A DNA stretch of 64,000 nt from Sulfitobacter faviae (GTDB taxonomy: Bacteria > Pseudomonadota > Alphaproteobacteria > Rhodobacterales > Rhodobacteraceae): assembly GCF_029870955.1 (NCBI RefSeq), contig NZ_PGFQ01000005.1, positions 62,001 through 126,000 on the forward strand. The letters are read 5' to 3'. The translations under genes and the position numbers were made by a program. Shown here one piece after another: positions 36,890-45,144 of the stretch (positions are counted from its first letter, which is position 1; each line of letters begins with the position of its first letter). The notes beneath the pieces were generated by a model. That model was given only the letters and a program-made list of their open reading frames with translations. It had not been told where the DNA came from and ran no database searches.

Positions 36890-38320
36890 TCATCCGGCGC
36901 AGCAGCTCAACTTTGCCACGTCCATATCGAAGGTTTGCGCCGCCAGCTTCAGCCCTTCCACGGTCGTCAGATAGGGGAAGATCGTCTCCCCGAGCGCCTT
37001 TGTGGTCATGCCAAACTTCAGCGCCATAACGAGGGTCTGGATCGTATCGGACCCCTCGGGCGCGATGATCTGGCCGCCAAGCAGCCGGTCGGACTTTCTG
37101 TCCGCCACCAGCTTGATCAATCCGCGCGTGTCGCGTGCGGCCAGTGCGCGCGGCACCTGATCGAGCGGTACGATGGACGTCTTGACGTCGAGGCCCGCGT
37201 CCCGCGCCTGGGCTTCACCGAGACCGACGCCCGCGACCTGCGGGTCGGAAAACACCACCCAGGGCATCGCGGCGTTGTCGTAGCGATGGTCTTCGCCGAG
37301 AACCGCATTTTTGGCCGCGAGCTTTGCACCATAGGCCGCCATATAGACGAACTGGTCGCGGTCGGTCACATCGCCTGCGGCATAGATGCCGCGCACCGAT
37401 GTCTGCATGTCCTCGCCGACGACGATGGACCCACGCGCGTCGGTTTCCACGCCGATTGCGTCCAGGCCCATATCTTTGGTATTGGCCCGCCTGCCAGCGG
37501 TCGAAACGAGGTGATCCGCCGTCACTTCGACAGGCTTTCCGTTCTGGATCACGCGCAGTGTCACGCCCGCGTCGTCGCGGCGCACAGTGTCGTAGCTTAA
37601 CCCGGTCAGAAGGGTGATGCCTTCGGCCTCGAACGCCGCCGCCAATGCCTCCGAGACCTCTGGTTCCGCGCCGGGCAACAGATGCGAACGGGCGACAAGC
37701 GTGACCTTCACGCCCATGCGGCTCATCATCTGGGCCAGCTCCGCGCCGATGTAGCCCGCGCCGATGAAGATCAGGCTTTTCGGCAGTACTTCGAGTTCCA
37801 GAAGACTGGTGCTGTTGAGCGCGCCGATTTCCTCGATGCCGTCGATGGTCGGCAGAACGGGACGCCCGCCCGTGGCGATGATGGTCCTCGGTGCTTTCAG
37901 GGTTCGCTCACCGACTGTCACGCCACCTTCGATCAGCCGCGCGGGACCGGCGTCGATGTAATCGACATCCTCATATTCCGGCAGAAGGTCCGCGTATTTC
38001 TTCTGGCGCAGGGTCGTGACCAGATCGTCCTTGGACTGAACGAGCGTCTGCCAATCATCCACTTGTGCCCGTCCCGACAGGCCGGGGAACCGCTTGGCAG
38101 CCCCCGCACAGTGCACGGCCTCTGCCGCACGGATCATCGCCTTGGAGGGCACGCATCCCACGTTGACGCAAGTTCCGCCGATGGTGCCATGTCCTACGAG
38201 GGCGACACGCTTTCCGGCATCCGCGCCGGTAATTGCGGCGGAGAACCCCGCCGATCCGGCCCCAAGAACGATCAGGTCATAGCCGCCCTGTTCATCGTCG
38301 TTTTTGTTCAGGTCTTTCAT
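36890..38320 (-). CDS. merA: Mercuric reductase MerA (operon 2)
   Basis: The product is about 476 residues with FAD motif GAGSAGFSA, redox motif GTCVNVGCVPSK, FPYLTTVEGLKLAAQTF and a terminal SCCAG Cys pair. It lacks NmerA and also lacks the N-terminal CC tail of the other copy. ATG 38320 is preferred over 38338 because it lies at the stop of the small upstream gene (TGAGATG). It is clearly divergent from the operon 1 copy, so not a recent duplication. Confidence 0.95.
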   Translation of the reverse strand: MKDLNKNDDEQGGYDLIVLGAGSAGFSAAITGADAGKRVALVGHGTIGGTCVNVGCVPSKAMIRAAEAVHCAGAAKRFPGLSGRAQVDDWQTLVQSKDDLVTTLRQKKYADLLPEYEDVDYIDAGPARLIEGGVTVGERTLKAPRTIIATGGRPVLPTIDGIEEIGALNSTSLLELEVLPKSLIFIGAGYIGAELAQMMSRMGVKVTLVARSHLLPGAEPEVSEALAAAFEAEGITLLTGLSYDTVRRDDAGVTLRVIQNGKPVEVTADHLVSTAGRRANTKDMGLDAIGVETDARGSIVVGEDMQTSVRGIYAAGDVTDRDQFVYMAAYGAKLAAKNAVLGEDHRYDNAAMPWVVFSDPQVAGVGLGEAQARDAGLDVKTSIVPLDQVPRALAARDTRGLIKLVADRKSDRLLGGQIIAPEGSDTIQTLVMALKFGMTTKALGETIFPYLTTVEGLKLAAQTFDMDVAKLSCCAG

Positions 38321-38321
38321 C

Positions 38322-38459
38322 TCAGCGCGCCTCGCCATGTTCGGGGTCTTTTGGTCTGGCGGCGAGCAGATATATGACCGCGCCGATGGCGATCAGCGGT
38401 GTCAACATGCCGAGGAGGCCGAAGACCATGCCGGTGGCGGTGCAACATCCCATCATCAT
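38322..38459 (-). CDS. 45-residue Cys-pair membrane protein in mer operon 2
   Basis: An ATG-ATG-ATG start encodes MMMGCCTATGMVFGLLGMLT, one membrane helix and a short polar tail (PKDPEHGEAR). The vicinal Cys5-Cys6 at the membrane edge resembles mercury carriers such as MerF and MerT. It sits between merF-like and merA, with its stop directly before the merA ATG. It is not MerE, MerC or MerF by length. I do not recognise a named family. Confidence 0.6.
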   Translation of the reverse strand: MMMGCCTATGMVFGLLGMLTPLIAIGAVIYLLAARPKDPEHGEAR

Positions 38460-38842
38460 AAGAGCGATCCTTTCTTTTGCGCACGGTTCAGGAGAACCGC
38501 GTAGAGTGCTGTGGCGGCGAAAACGCCGATTGTGATCCGTATTGCGAACCTGAATTCGAGAAGAATGATCAGGATCGACAGGGCCACCGCGAGGCCGGTG
38601 GCCCAAAGTTTCGGGGCCGGTCCCGGTTTGCCAGCGCGCAGCCAAAGGGCCTGTGCCACCACGGCGAGGCTGAAAAACAGCAGCGGGAACAGGGCGTAAT
38701 CGAGCCAGCCCGTGAGGGCCGACAATCCGACGCCAGCGACGATGACGACCAGAAGCGGTGTAAAGCAGCAGAGCGCGGCGAAGAGCGCACCGCCAAGCCC
38801 CCATTTCAGCAGACGGTCGGAATTTTCAGGTGTGTTAGTCAA
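38456..38842 (-). CDS. merF: MerF-like mercury transport protein (operon 2)
   Basis: The product is about 128 residues with four helices, with ALCCFTPLLVVIVAGVGLSA carrying the Cys pair, parallel to the operon 1 protein. TTG 38842 is the probable start: it overlaps the TGA of the preceding gene (TTGA) and yields an N-terminus like its paralogue (TNTPENSDRLLKWG). The longer frame would run through that gene. Confidence 0.78.
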   Translation of the reverse strand: MTNTPENSDRLLKWGLGGALFAALCCFTPLLVVIVAGVGLSALTGWLDYALFPLLFFSLAVVAQALWLRAGKPGPAPKLWATGLAVALSILIILLEFRFAIRITIGVFAATALYAVLLNRAQKKGSLL

Positions 38843-39090
38843 GGAGCCGTCTTTCTTTGTGATGGGTCGGGGCCGGAGGCGCGTTTCATTTGCGAACGAC
38901 GCAGTGCGCGGACGATCAGGTAGGTCAGACCCGCCAAAACCAGCACGGCAATGCCACTCATTCCAGAGAGCCAAGCCCCAACGCCGCCGAACAACGCTGC
39001 AAGCACGGCAGTTCCGCCGCCGCAGCAGACGACCACGACCGGAGCTGCTATTCCGAAGGCCAGCAGGCCACCCATCAGATTGTCACGCAT
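38839..39090 (-). CDS. 83-residue Cys-pair membrane protein in mer operon 2
   Basis: It has two hydrophobic segments, the first with a vicinal Cys pair and glycines (IAAPVVVVCCGGGTAVLAAL) and the second IAVLVLAGLTYLIVRALRR, then a basic soluble tail. This layout is like a two-helix mercury carrier, but the sequence is not MerF or MerC. A 20-bp tandem duplication covers the start. Translation could begin at 39090 or at the internal ATG 39075. Confidence 0.65.
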   Translation of the reverse strand: MRDNLMGGLLAFGIAAPVVVVCCGGGTAVLAALFGGVGAWLSGMSGIAVLVLAGLTYLIVRALRRSQMKRASGPDPSQRKTAP

Positions 39091-39117
39091 TGCAGGAGAT
39101 TGTCACGCATTGCAGGC
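39078..39117. repeat. Perfect 20-bp tandem duplication at a mer gene start
   Basis: AGATTGTCACGCATTGCAGG occurs twice head-to-tail (39078-39097 and 39098-39117). On the minus strand it duplicates the start codon and first codons of the 83-residue gene. This creates a short out-of-frame upstream frame of 11 codons that ends TGATG at the internal ATG. Confidence 0.9.
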
Positions 39118-39120
39118 GGC

Positions 39121-39423
39121 TCAGGAGGCTGTGTCGGGCAGCACCTGCGCCGGATAGCCATTGGCCGTCACCGCGCCGATGATGCTTTCGATGGAAGTTT
39201 CGGCGTCATCGTAGGTCACGCTGTAAACACCCTGCCCGTATTCGGGGCCGTCCTCGAATGCGGCGATCTCGACCGACGGAACACCGCGCATCGAGCTGGC
39301 AACAATGAACGAACAGGACGGGCATGTCAGTTCGCTGACGGCGATCTCGACCTGGCGCTCTTCAGCGAGGGCCGGGGTCGAGAGTGCGACGATGGCCAGG
39401 GCGGATAACAGGAGATGCTTCAT
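39121..39423 (-). CDS. merP: Periplasmic mercury-binding protein MerP (operon 2)
   Basis: The product is about 100 residues with a signal peptide (LLLSALAIVALSTPALA) and an HMA fold whose metal motif is ELTCPSCSF. The same unusual ELTCPxCS motif is in operon 1. It follows merT after a short gap. Confidence 0.9.
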   Translation of the reverse strand: MKHLLLSALAIVALSTPALAEERQVEIAVSELTCPSCSFIVASSMRGVPSVEIAAFEDGPEYGQGVYSVTYDDAETSIESIIGAVTANGYPAQVLPDTAS

Positions 39424-39438
39424 GGTCATGGTCCTCGT

Positions 39439-39846
39439 TCAGAATTTCAGGATGAAGGGGGTGATGTAGGGAAAGATCATGGCGACAGCGACAATCGCGG
39501 AAGCGGCCCAGAGGGTTGCGCGCATGATGCGGCGGTCGATGGGGCGGGCGCAGGTGCCATCGGCACAGGCCTCGGCATCTACAGGCTTGTAAGCCTTGTA
39601 GAAGCCGTATCCCAAAAACGCGGCGCTCAGCGCGAAGGTGTACCATTTGTAGGCATAGAGCGCCCCGAGCTGCGCGATGAACACGCCTGTCACGCCAAAG
39701 CTGACCAGCACCAATGGAAGGATGCAGCAAGAAGTCATCGCCAGCGCACCGAGGACGCCGAGGCCGGTCACGCCCCATCCCTTGGTGGTTTCGTCGCCAA
39801 TTTTCTGCGACTGAGATTGCGGAAGTTCCGCCAAATGTTGTTCCAT
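39439..39846 (-). CDS. merT: Mercury transport protein MerT (operon 2)
   Basis: The 135-residue product has TSCCILPLVLVSFGVTG and CADGTCARP, matching operon 1. ATG 39846 is chosen. The longer frame to 39996 runs through the promoter and into merR. It is the first gene of the operon. Confidence 0.94.
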   Translation of the reverse strand: MEQHLAELPQSQSQKIGDETTKGWGVTGLGVLGALAMTSCCILPLVLVSFGVTGVFIAQLGALYAYKWYTFALSAAFLGYGFYKAYKPVDAEACADGTCARPIDRRIMRATLWAASAIVAVAMIFPYITPFILKF

Positions 39847-39875
39847 CGAATCTTCCTTGAACAGATGTTTCCACC

Positions 39876-39906
39876 GTTCTAGGGTCTGTAGTTGATACAG
39901 GCTCAA
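39876..39906 (-). promoter_or_regulatory. MerR-controlled mer promoter/operator 2
   Basis: The minus-strand TTGAGC (39906-39901) and TAGAAC (39881-39876) hexamers are separated by 19 bp. The spacer contains CTGTA-N5-TACAG (39886-39900), identical to operator 1, so the two MerR proteins probably cross-regulate. Confidence 0.87.
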
Positions 39907-39922
39907 GGGATTTTTCGGCACA

Positions 39923-40336
39923 ATGAGTAACACAAGCGTGAGATCAATTCGGCGGGGCGATTTGGCCCGCGCAACGGGCTGCAACCTGGAAACCATTCGC
40001 TATTACGAGAAAATCGGGATCATGCCGGACCCGCCGCGCAGTACGAAGGGCTACCGAAGCTACGACGATGCCCACGTCAAGCGGCTGAAATTCGTCATGC
40101 GGTCCCGCGATCTAGGCTTTTCTCTCGAAGAGGTTCGCGGGCTGCTTGGGCTGGTCGATGACCGATCCCGGACATGCGCCGAGGTGCAGATCATCGCCGA
40201 AGATCATCTGACTGACGTTCAGGCCAAGATTGCCGATCTGCAGCGCATCGAGCGCGTCCTGTCGGACACTGTTGCGCGATGCACCGGCGATGCTGCCCCA
40301 GAATGCGCGGTGATCGATGCGTTACTCGATGCTTAG
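39923..40336 (+). CDS. merR: Mercury-responsive regulator MerR (operon 2)
   Basis: The 137-residue product has the HTH (RRGDLARATGCNLETIRYYE) and the three Hg-binding cysteines Cys85, Cys120 and Cys128 (TCAEVQ, RCTGDAAPECAV). It is divergent from merT. Confidence 0.93.
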   Translation: MSNTSVRSIRRGDLARATGCNLETIRYYEKIGIMPDPPRSTKGYRSYDDAHVKRLKFVMRSRDLGFSLEEVRGLLGLVDDRSRTCAEVQIIAEDHLTDVQAKIADLQRIERVLSDTVARCTGDAAPECAVIDALLDA

Positions 40337-40394
40337 TCCACCCTAAAGAAGAGGGGCAACGGACCTTCGTGAACGGCGCAGCGAAAGCCCGAAA

Positions 40395-40411
40395 AGTCCG
40401 CAGAGCGGACT
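40395..40411. other. Hairpin downstream of merR 2
   Basis: AGTCCGC-AGA-GCGGACT is a perfect 7-bp stem 59 bases after the merR stop, without a T-run. It may slow transcription into the next gene's leader. Confidence 0.4.
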
Positions 40412-40518
40412 ATTGGAACTGTTTGGTTCGGGCAGGTTTGGACCGGGTTCCTCCGCCAAGCGGAAAAGGAAAAGTGGGCTTTGAGAAGGGTGTTTCAAAC
40501 CTCTCAAAGGAGATCCCC

Positions 40519-40908
40519 ATGTCCATGAATGTTCAACCCCAGCCAGACCGTCCGGATCCGACCGTGATCGCGGCGCAAAACGACGCGTTTCGCAAGCTCG
40601 CGTGCCTTGGGGTGCCGCCCGCGCAGCCCATCCAGGGCCGCATGCATGTCACCCGCGCGCTTATGGAGGCCGGTGACGGCTTCATGGCCGAGGCGGTGAA
40701 GGCGACCGGTGAGTTCGAGACATTCGAGCCTGAGAATGACCCGGAAGGCTGGCACGATTTCGGGGCGGTCGAGATCCGGGGAGAGACCGTGTTCTGGAAA
40801 ATCGATCTCTATGAGGCAGATTCGGATTTCCGCTACGGGGCTGAGACCCCGGACAATCCCGCCACCACCATGCGCGTGCTGACCATCATGCTGGCGCGCG
40901 ACTGGTAG
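40519..40908 (+). CDS. DUF3768 family plasmid protein
   Basis: The 129-residue product has the family pattern TVIAAQNDAFRKL, then FEPENDPEGWHDFGAVEI and VFWKIDLYEADSDFRYGAE. Its function is unknown. It is a frequent member of rhodobacterial plasmid accessory clusters with ParB-like and strawberry-notch genes. The leader AAAGGAGATCCCCATG is typical of this cluster, and a terminator follows. Confidence 0.82.
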   Translation: MSMNVQPQPDRPDPTVIAAQNDAFRKLACLGVPPAQPIQGRMHVTRALMEAGDGFMAEAVKATGEFETFEPENDPEGWHDFGAVEIRGETVFWKIDLYEADSDFRYGAETPDNPATTMRVLTIMLARDW

Positions 40909-40944
40909 GGCAGGGGACTCCTCCCCCCTGACATCTGAGACGAT

Positions 40945-40984
40945 GAAGGCCCGCTGACCCCTCAAAGGGAAAGTGGGCCTTTTG
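40945..40984 (+). terminator. Hairpin terminator after the DUF3768 gene
   Basis: AAGGCCC and GGGCCTT arms enclose a loop of about 25 bases and are followed by TTTG. This is a likely intrinsic terminator before the ParB-like gene leader. Confidence 0.55.
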
Positions 40985-41064
40985 TCGTAGTGATCCCTGA
41001 AGCCGGGGATTGGACACGCGCGTGAAGGCGCGGGCCCCACCTCACCCACCTGGAAGGATACCCC

Positions 41065-43047
41065 ATGACCACGAACTTTGCCCCTCTCACCGTCGCCATC
41101 GGCGATCTGGTCCCGCATCCTGCCAATGTGCGCAGCAACGCGCCGGAAACCTATGACCCCGAAAACATCGCCCATCTGAAGGCCAGTATCGCTGTGCTGG
41201 GCCTGCTCCAGCCGCTCATGGTCCAGAAGCTCGACGGCAAATACGCCGTCCTGGCCGGTGGCCGACGCCATGCAGCCCTGAAGGAGCTGGTCGCAGACAA
41301 GGCCGCGAAGGGGTTCACGGCGAAAACCAAGATCGACTGCCGCCTTGTGCCGGAAGACTGCGACGTCACCACGGCCCTGTCGCTGGCCGAGAACATCACC
41401 CAGGCCCCCATGAACGCGATTGACGAGTTCGAGGCTTTCGCCCGGATGATGGAGGTCGACGGCCAGACGCCCGAGACGATCGCAAAGACCTTCGGCACCA
41501 CGGTGGCGGCCGTGAAAGGCCGGTTGCGTTATGGCCTGATCCACCCCGACATCCGCGCCGCGGCTCGGGGCAAGGTGATCACGCTCGACACGATGAAGGC
41601 CTTTGCTGAGCATCCAAGCCAGGAGGCGCAGCGCGAGGTCTTCGAGGCGCTCACGAAGGACGGCGGCTATCTGCAGGCCTATACCGTCCGTCAGGCCCTC
41701 AAATCCCGCGGCGTGCAGGTCAGCGACGATATCGGGGCTTTCGTGCGCGCGGACTACGAGGCGCGTGGCGGTGCCGTCGCAGCCGATCTGCTGGATGAGC
41801 ATTCCGTGCTTGAGGATGCGGCTCTGGTCGAGACCATCCTGCTCGAGAAGCTCGGTGCCGCTGCCGAAGAGGCCCGTATGAGGCTGGGCTTTGCCTGGGC
41901 CGATGCGATGGTGCGCTATGATTACGCGACCATGGCCGACTACGGCCGCGTCTATCCCGGCCCGATCGAGCCGGATGAGGCTGCCCAGAAGCGCATCGAT
42001 GAGATCACCGCCGAGCTTGAGAAATTGCAGCTCGAGATGGAGGATGAGGGGCTCGAGGACGGTGCCTACAACGCGCTTTACGATCGCGTGGATGCCTTGG
42101 AAGAGGAAGCCCGCGATCTGCAGGAGGCCTACAGCGCCGAGGACCTCGCGCGGTCTGGGGTGATCGCCTCGTGGCAGGGTGGGCAGATCACGCTCCATGT
42201 GGGCCTCGTCCGCCCGGAAGACACCGTCAAAGAGGAGGGCGCGCGCGGCTCCTCGGCTAGCCCAACCGGGGAGGAGGCCCCGGACCCGGGCGAAATCAGC
42301 TACCCAGCCTCGTTGGCTGAAGACCTCAAGACCGAGCGGGCCATGGCCCTTGGCGCCGCGATGGCGCTGCATCCCGAGGCCACGCTCGATTTGACGCTCT
42401 TCAAGCTGGTCAGTGACGTTCTGGCCAGCGGCATGAGTGTCACGCAGGCGATCAAGATCGAGGCCCGCAAGGAATACCGCAGCCATGCCAAGATGGACGA
42501 GATCGACGAGACCTCGCTCGAGCAGGTGGCGGCGGCGCATGATGCGCTCGATCTGTCCTGGCTCGATGACACCCGCGCGCCCGCCGATCAGTTCGCGGCG
42601 TTTCGCGCGCTGGAGGCCGGCGAGAAGGCCAAGCTCGTCGCCTTTGCAACCGCCAGCACCACGCAATCCTGCTTCGCGCGGGACCGCCAGCGCGACAGCC
42701 TGATGCATGACTTCGAGATCGAGATCATGCCCGACATCCGCGCCCACTGGACGCCGAATGCGGCGCTGTTCAATCGCTTCAAGAAGGCCTGGCTCCTGAA
42801 GATCCTCGGCGAGGATCTGGGTCTGACCCAGGAGGCGGTGACGCTGGCCTCGTCGAGCAAGAAGGAGATCGTCGCCTTTTGTGACAAGCTCTTCGCTGAA
42901 CCCTTCGCCACGCTGACGGATACACAGCGCGCGGCCGTGGCCGCCTGGTGCCCGCCCATGATGCAGACCGCCGGTGGCGCCTGTGATGAGACGGTGCCGA
43001 TCACGGAAACCCCGGAACCTGACGGCGAGGTCGCGCAAGCGGCCTGA
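41065..43047 (+). CDS. Large ParB/RepB/Spo0J-like protein
   Basis: The 660-residue product has an N-terminal ParB/sulfiredoxin-like nuclease fold (IGDLVPHPANVRSN, LGLLQPLMVQ, VLAGGRRHAALKEL, SLAENITQAPMNAIDEFEAF) and an HTH-like TIAKTFGTTVAAVKGRL. A long acidic coiled region (ELEKLQLEMEDEGLEDGAYN) and a C-terminal helical domain follow. It is twice the length of RepB and is not part of repABC. Such proteins may be DNA-binding or nuclease-like accessory factors; the role is not proven. Confidence 0.85.
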   Translation: MTTNFAPLTVAIGDLVPHPANVRSNAPETYDPENIAHLKASIAVLGLLQPLMVQKLDGKYAVLAGGRRHAALKELVADKAAKGFTAKTKIDCRLVPEDCDVTTALSLAENITQAPMNAIDEFEAFARMMEVDGQTPETIAKTFGTTVAAVKGRLRYGLIHPDIRAAARGKVITLDTMKAFAEHPSQEAQREVFEALTKDGGYLQAYTVRQALKSRGVQVSDDIGAFVRADYEARGGAVAADLLDEHSVLEDAALVETILLEKLGAAAEEARMRLGFAWADAMVRYDYATMADYGRVYPGPIEPDEAAQKRIDEITAELEKLQLEMEDEGLEDGAYNALYDRVDALEEEARDLQEAYSAEDLARSGVIASWQGGQITLHVGLVRPEDTVKEEGARGSSASPTGEEAPDPGEISYPASLAEDLKTERAMALGAAMALHPEATLDLTLFKLVSDVLASGMSVTQAIKIEARKEYRSHAKMDEIDETSLEQVAAAHDALDLSWLDDTRAPADQFAAFRALEAGEKAKLVAFATASTTQSCFARDRQRDSLMHDFEIEIMPDIRAHWTPNAALFNRFKKAWLLKILGEDLGLTQEAVTLASSSKKEIVAFCDKLFAEPFATLTDTQRAAVAAWCPPMMQTAGGACDETVPITETPEPDGEVAQAA

Positions 43048-43123
43048 GCCATCAAGTGACCCGCGCGTGGACCATGCCACCCGCGCGGGTCGACCCTCCC
43101 ACACCCAACGGAAAGACATCCCC

Positions 43124-43716
43124 ATGGCTATTCTCAAGTTCTCTGCCTCCGCAGTTGCGGCGCAGATTGCCCATGCGCGCGCCTGCAAAACCTTCCTGCC
43201 CAACTGGAACGGGCCCGTGGACAGGCCCGCCCTGATCCTCATCGTCGGCAATGGTGTGCATCTGCGCTCAAACGGCATCGATGGCACGACCACCCGAATC
43301 GTCACCACCGAACAGGCCGATCCCTCTTTCGCCTTCGCCGACGGCATGAACCCGTTTCGGGACACCGACTGGATGGCGCAGCGCCGCATGGCGTTTCGCG
43401 ATCTGACCGGCCAGTTCTACACCGACATCCTGGATGACGTGCAGGTTCTCATCGACCGGGGCGGGGGGCCATCCGGCTGGCCACCGATGGCCACAGCATC
43501 CGCGTCTTCGTGCGCCGGGCCTCGGACTATCTCATCGGCGGGACCTACGAGGTGCCCTCGGGCCTCGGCGGCACCTTCCGGGTCATCCTCAAGGATGCCT
43601 GCGACACCTTCGCGATCGTGCAGAACTGCGGCAATTGCGAGGATTTCGACGCCATGCAGCCCTACCGCGTGCCGCTCGATGCCCTAATGGAACTCGATGA
43701 CCGGAGGGTGGCGTGA
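43124..43716 (+). pseudogene. Hypothetical accessory protein with one frameshift
   Basis: The first frame (from ATG 43124) runs to a G6 run at 43463-43468. Adding one G continues it in the frame AIRLATDGHSIRVFVRRASD to the end RVPLDALMELDDRRVA. The product is about 197 residues with no recognised domain apart from a late NCGNCEDF Cys pair. Its TGA overlaps the next ATG (TGATG), showing the gene was functional as a coupled unit. The indel may be a sequencing error. Confidence 0.65.
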
Positions 43717-44372
43717 TGGGTTGGCTTTTCTACACCGATCGCCGCGTTCAGACCTACGCGGATGAGAAAGCGGAAATCGCCAGGCTCTGCACCTCTCATG
43801 GCGACACGCGCAAAACTGAACTGGTCAAGGCCTGCAAGGTCGGCTCAACCTGGTATGCGGCGGCAAAGGTCACCAATCTCGACGGCACCCCTGTCGAAGA
43901 CACGACCTATGTCACCGATGCGGATGGCTCCATCACTTTCGGGGCTGTCTTCCTCACCCGATACGATGACGGCTGCTGGGGCTACAAGGACATGGAGGAA
44001 AGTGCTGGCCCGAACGAATCTCGTGCTCCGCTTGGGCTGATCGAGCTTCTCTCCGACCTGAAAGACCCGGACAGCTACGCCCAGGACTGGCGTCAGCGCT
44101 GCCGGAATTGGGCTGCGATCCCGGACTACGAGGAGGGCGACAAGATCAGGCTCGCCACGCCCGTGACGCTCACCGATGGCAGTACATGCCAGATCGTCAC
44201 CGCGACGCACTACAAGCGGGGGCGGCAAAAACGCCGCTGCTACCGCATCGAGGAAACCGGCGGCCTCGTGCGCCTGTCGAAAGAGACGCTTGTGGGCTCG
44301 GAGTTGCTCAGCTCCGCAAAAGGCGAGGCCAGTCCTGTGCTGGCGGAGTTCCTGGCGGGGCAGGGTGGCTGA
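43716..44372 (+). CDS. Uncharacterised plasmid protein (MGWLFYTDRR start)
   Basis: The 218-residue product has the start MGWLFYTDRRVQTYADEKAE that I associate with an uncharacterised family of rhodobacterial plasmids, tentatively DUF6927. The remainder is mixed alpha/beta, ending with a KRRCYRIEETGGLVRLSKET segment. It is coupled to the preceding gene by TGATG. No enzymatic motif is visible. Confidence 0.65.
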   Translation: MGWLFYTDRRVQTYADEKAEIARLCTSHGDTRKTELVKACKVGSTWYAAAKVTNLDGTPVEDTTYVTDADGSITFGAVFLTRYDDGCWGYKDMEESAGPNESRAPLGLIELLSDLKDPDSYAQDWRQRCRNWAAIPDYEEGDKIRLATPVTLTDGSTCQIVTATHYKRGRQKRRCYRIEETGGLVRLSKETLVGSELLSSAKGEASPVLAEFLAGQGG

Positions 44373-44430
44373 GTTTCCCGCTGAGACAACACCACGGGAC
44401 CACGCGCGCACATACTGCCGACTTGAATTC

Positions 44431-44448
44431 GTATCTCAAATGAGATAC
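44431..44448. promoter_or_regulatory. Operator of the RelB/ParE-type pair
   Basis: GTATCTCAAATGAGATAC is an 18-bp dyad with 8-bp arms, 28 bases before the antitoxin start. It is a typical autoregulatory site for a ribbon-helix-helix antitoxin. Confidence 0.65.
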
Positions 44449-44476
44449 AACACTTCCATCAACTGGAGGACCATCC

Positions 44477-44776
44477 ATGCCTGCCCAAACATCCATGCTT
44501 CATGTCCGTGTTGACGATCAGCTGAAAGCACAGGCTTCGGACGCACTTGCGGGCGTCGGTCTGACGCTCTCCGACGCGGTGCGTATTCTTCTGACCCGCG
44601 TGGCCGCAGAAGGCGGCTTGCCTGCCGGATTGACCGCTGATCCGGATGCCTATGACGCCTGGTTCAGGGCGAAGGTACAGGAAGCGCTGGACGATCCAAG
44701 GCCCACAACGCCCCATGCCAAGGCGATGCAAGACGCCCAGGCATTGATTGACGGGAAGCGCCTTGCCAAATCTTGA
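44477..44776 (+). CDS. relB: RelB/DinJ-family antitoxin
   Basis: The 99-residue product has an N-terminal ribbon-helix-helix domain (MLHVRVDDQLKAQASDALAG, then LTLSDAVRILLTRVAAEG) and a C-terminal toxin-binding tail. It overlaps the toxin gene by about 14 bases and is probably autoregulated through 44431-44448. Confidence 0.87.
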   Translation: MPAQTSMLHVRVDDQLKAQASDALAGVGLTLSDAVRILLTRVAAEGGLPAGLTADPDAYDAWFRAKVQEALDDPRPTTPHAKAMQDAQALIDGKRLAKS

Positions 44777-45038
44777 ATGGAAAGCCACGGCCATAGCCGA
44801 CTTGCTGGCAATCATTGACTACATCTCTGACGACAACCCGGATGCCGCCCAAGTTCTCAAAGACGAGATTGAACACAAGACGTCCCTCCTTCCAGAACGC
44901 CCTCAGATGTACCGCGCGGGCCGTGTGGACGGGACTAGGGAGATGGTTGTTCGGCCGAACTACATCGTGGTTTATGCTGAAAGCCCTGAGATGGTGACCA
45001 TTTTGCGCGTTCTTCATGCTGCGCAGCAGTGGCCATGA
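44763..45038 (+). CDS. RelE/ParE-family toxin
   Basis: The product is about 91 residues with the ParE-like fold (LEWKATAIADLLAIIDYISDD) and basic core strands (YRAGRVDGTREMVVRPNYIV, EMVTILRVLHAAQQWP). It is either a gyrase poison or a ribosome-dependent RNase; the sequence alone does not decide. TTG 44763 is the likely start, giving PNLEWKAT. A strong terminator follows. Confidence 0.85.
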   Translation: MPNLEWKATAIADLLAIIDYISDDNPDAAQVLKDEIEHKTSLLPERPQMYRAGRVDGTREMVVRPNYIVVYAESPEMVTILRVLHAAQQWP

Positions 45039-45066
45039 TCGGGGTGCAGGCCCCCCGCTAAGAAAT

Positions 45067-45105
45067 TGCCCGCTCTACGCCTTCAAAGTGTAGAGCGGGC
45101 TTTTT
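45067..45105 (+). terminator. Strong intrinsic terminator after the toxin gene
   Basis: GCCCGCTCTAC and GTAGAGCGGGC arms around a short CAAAG-containing loop are followed by TTTTTG. It separates the toxin-antitoxin unit from the strawberry-notch gene. Confidence 0.85.
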
Positions 45106-45144
45106 GTCCTTTGGAACTCAGCCCCTGATCCAAAGGAATTTCCC

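Noticed and set aside
38839..39090. 83-residue mer gene as MerC or MerE
   Set aside because: It has only two helices and a CCGGG motif; MerC has four helices and MerE a different Cys spacing.
40504..43389. 961-codon minus-strand frame
   Set aside because: It covers the ParB-like gene and others in antisense; no domain is seen. The plus-strand genes have RBS and family motifs.
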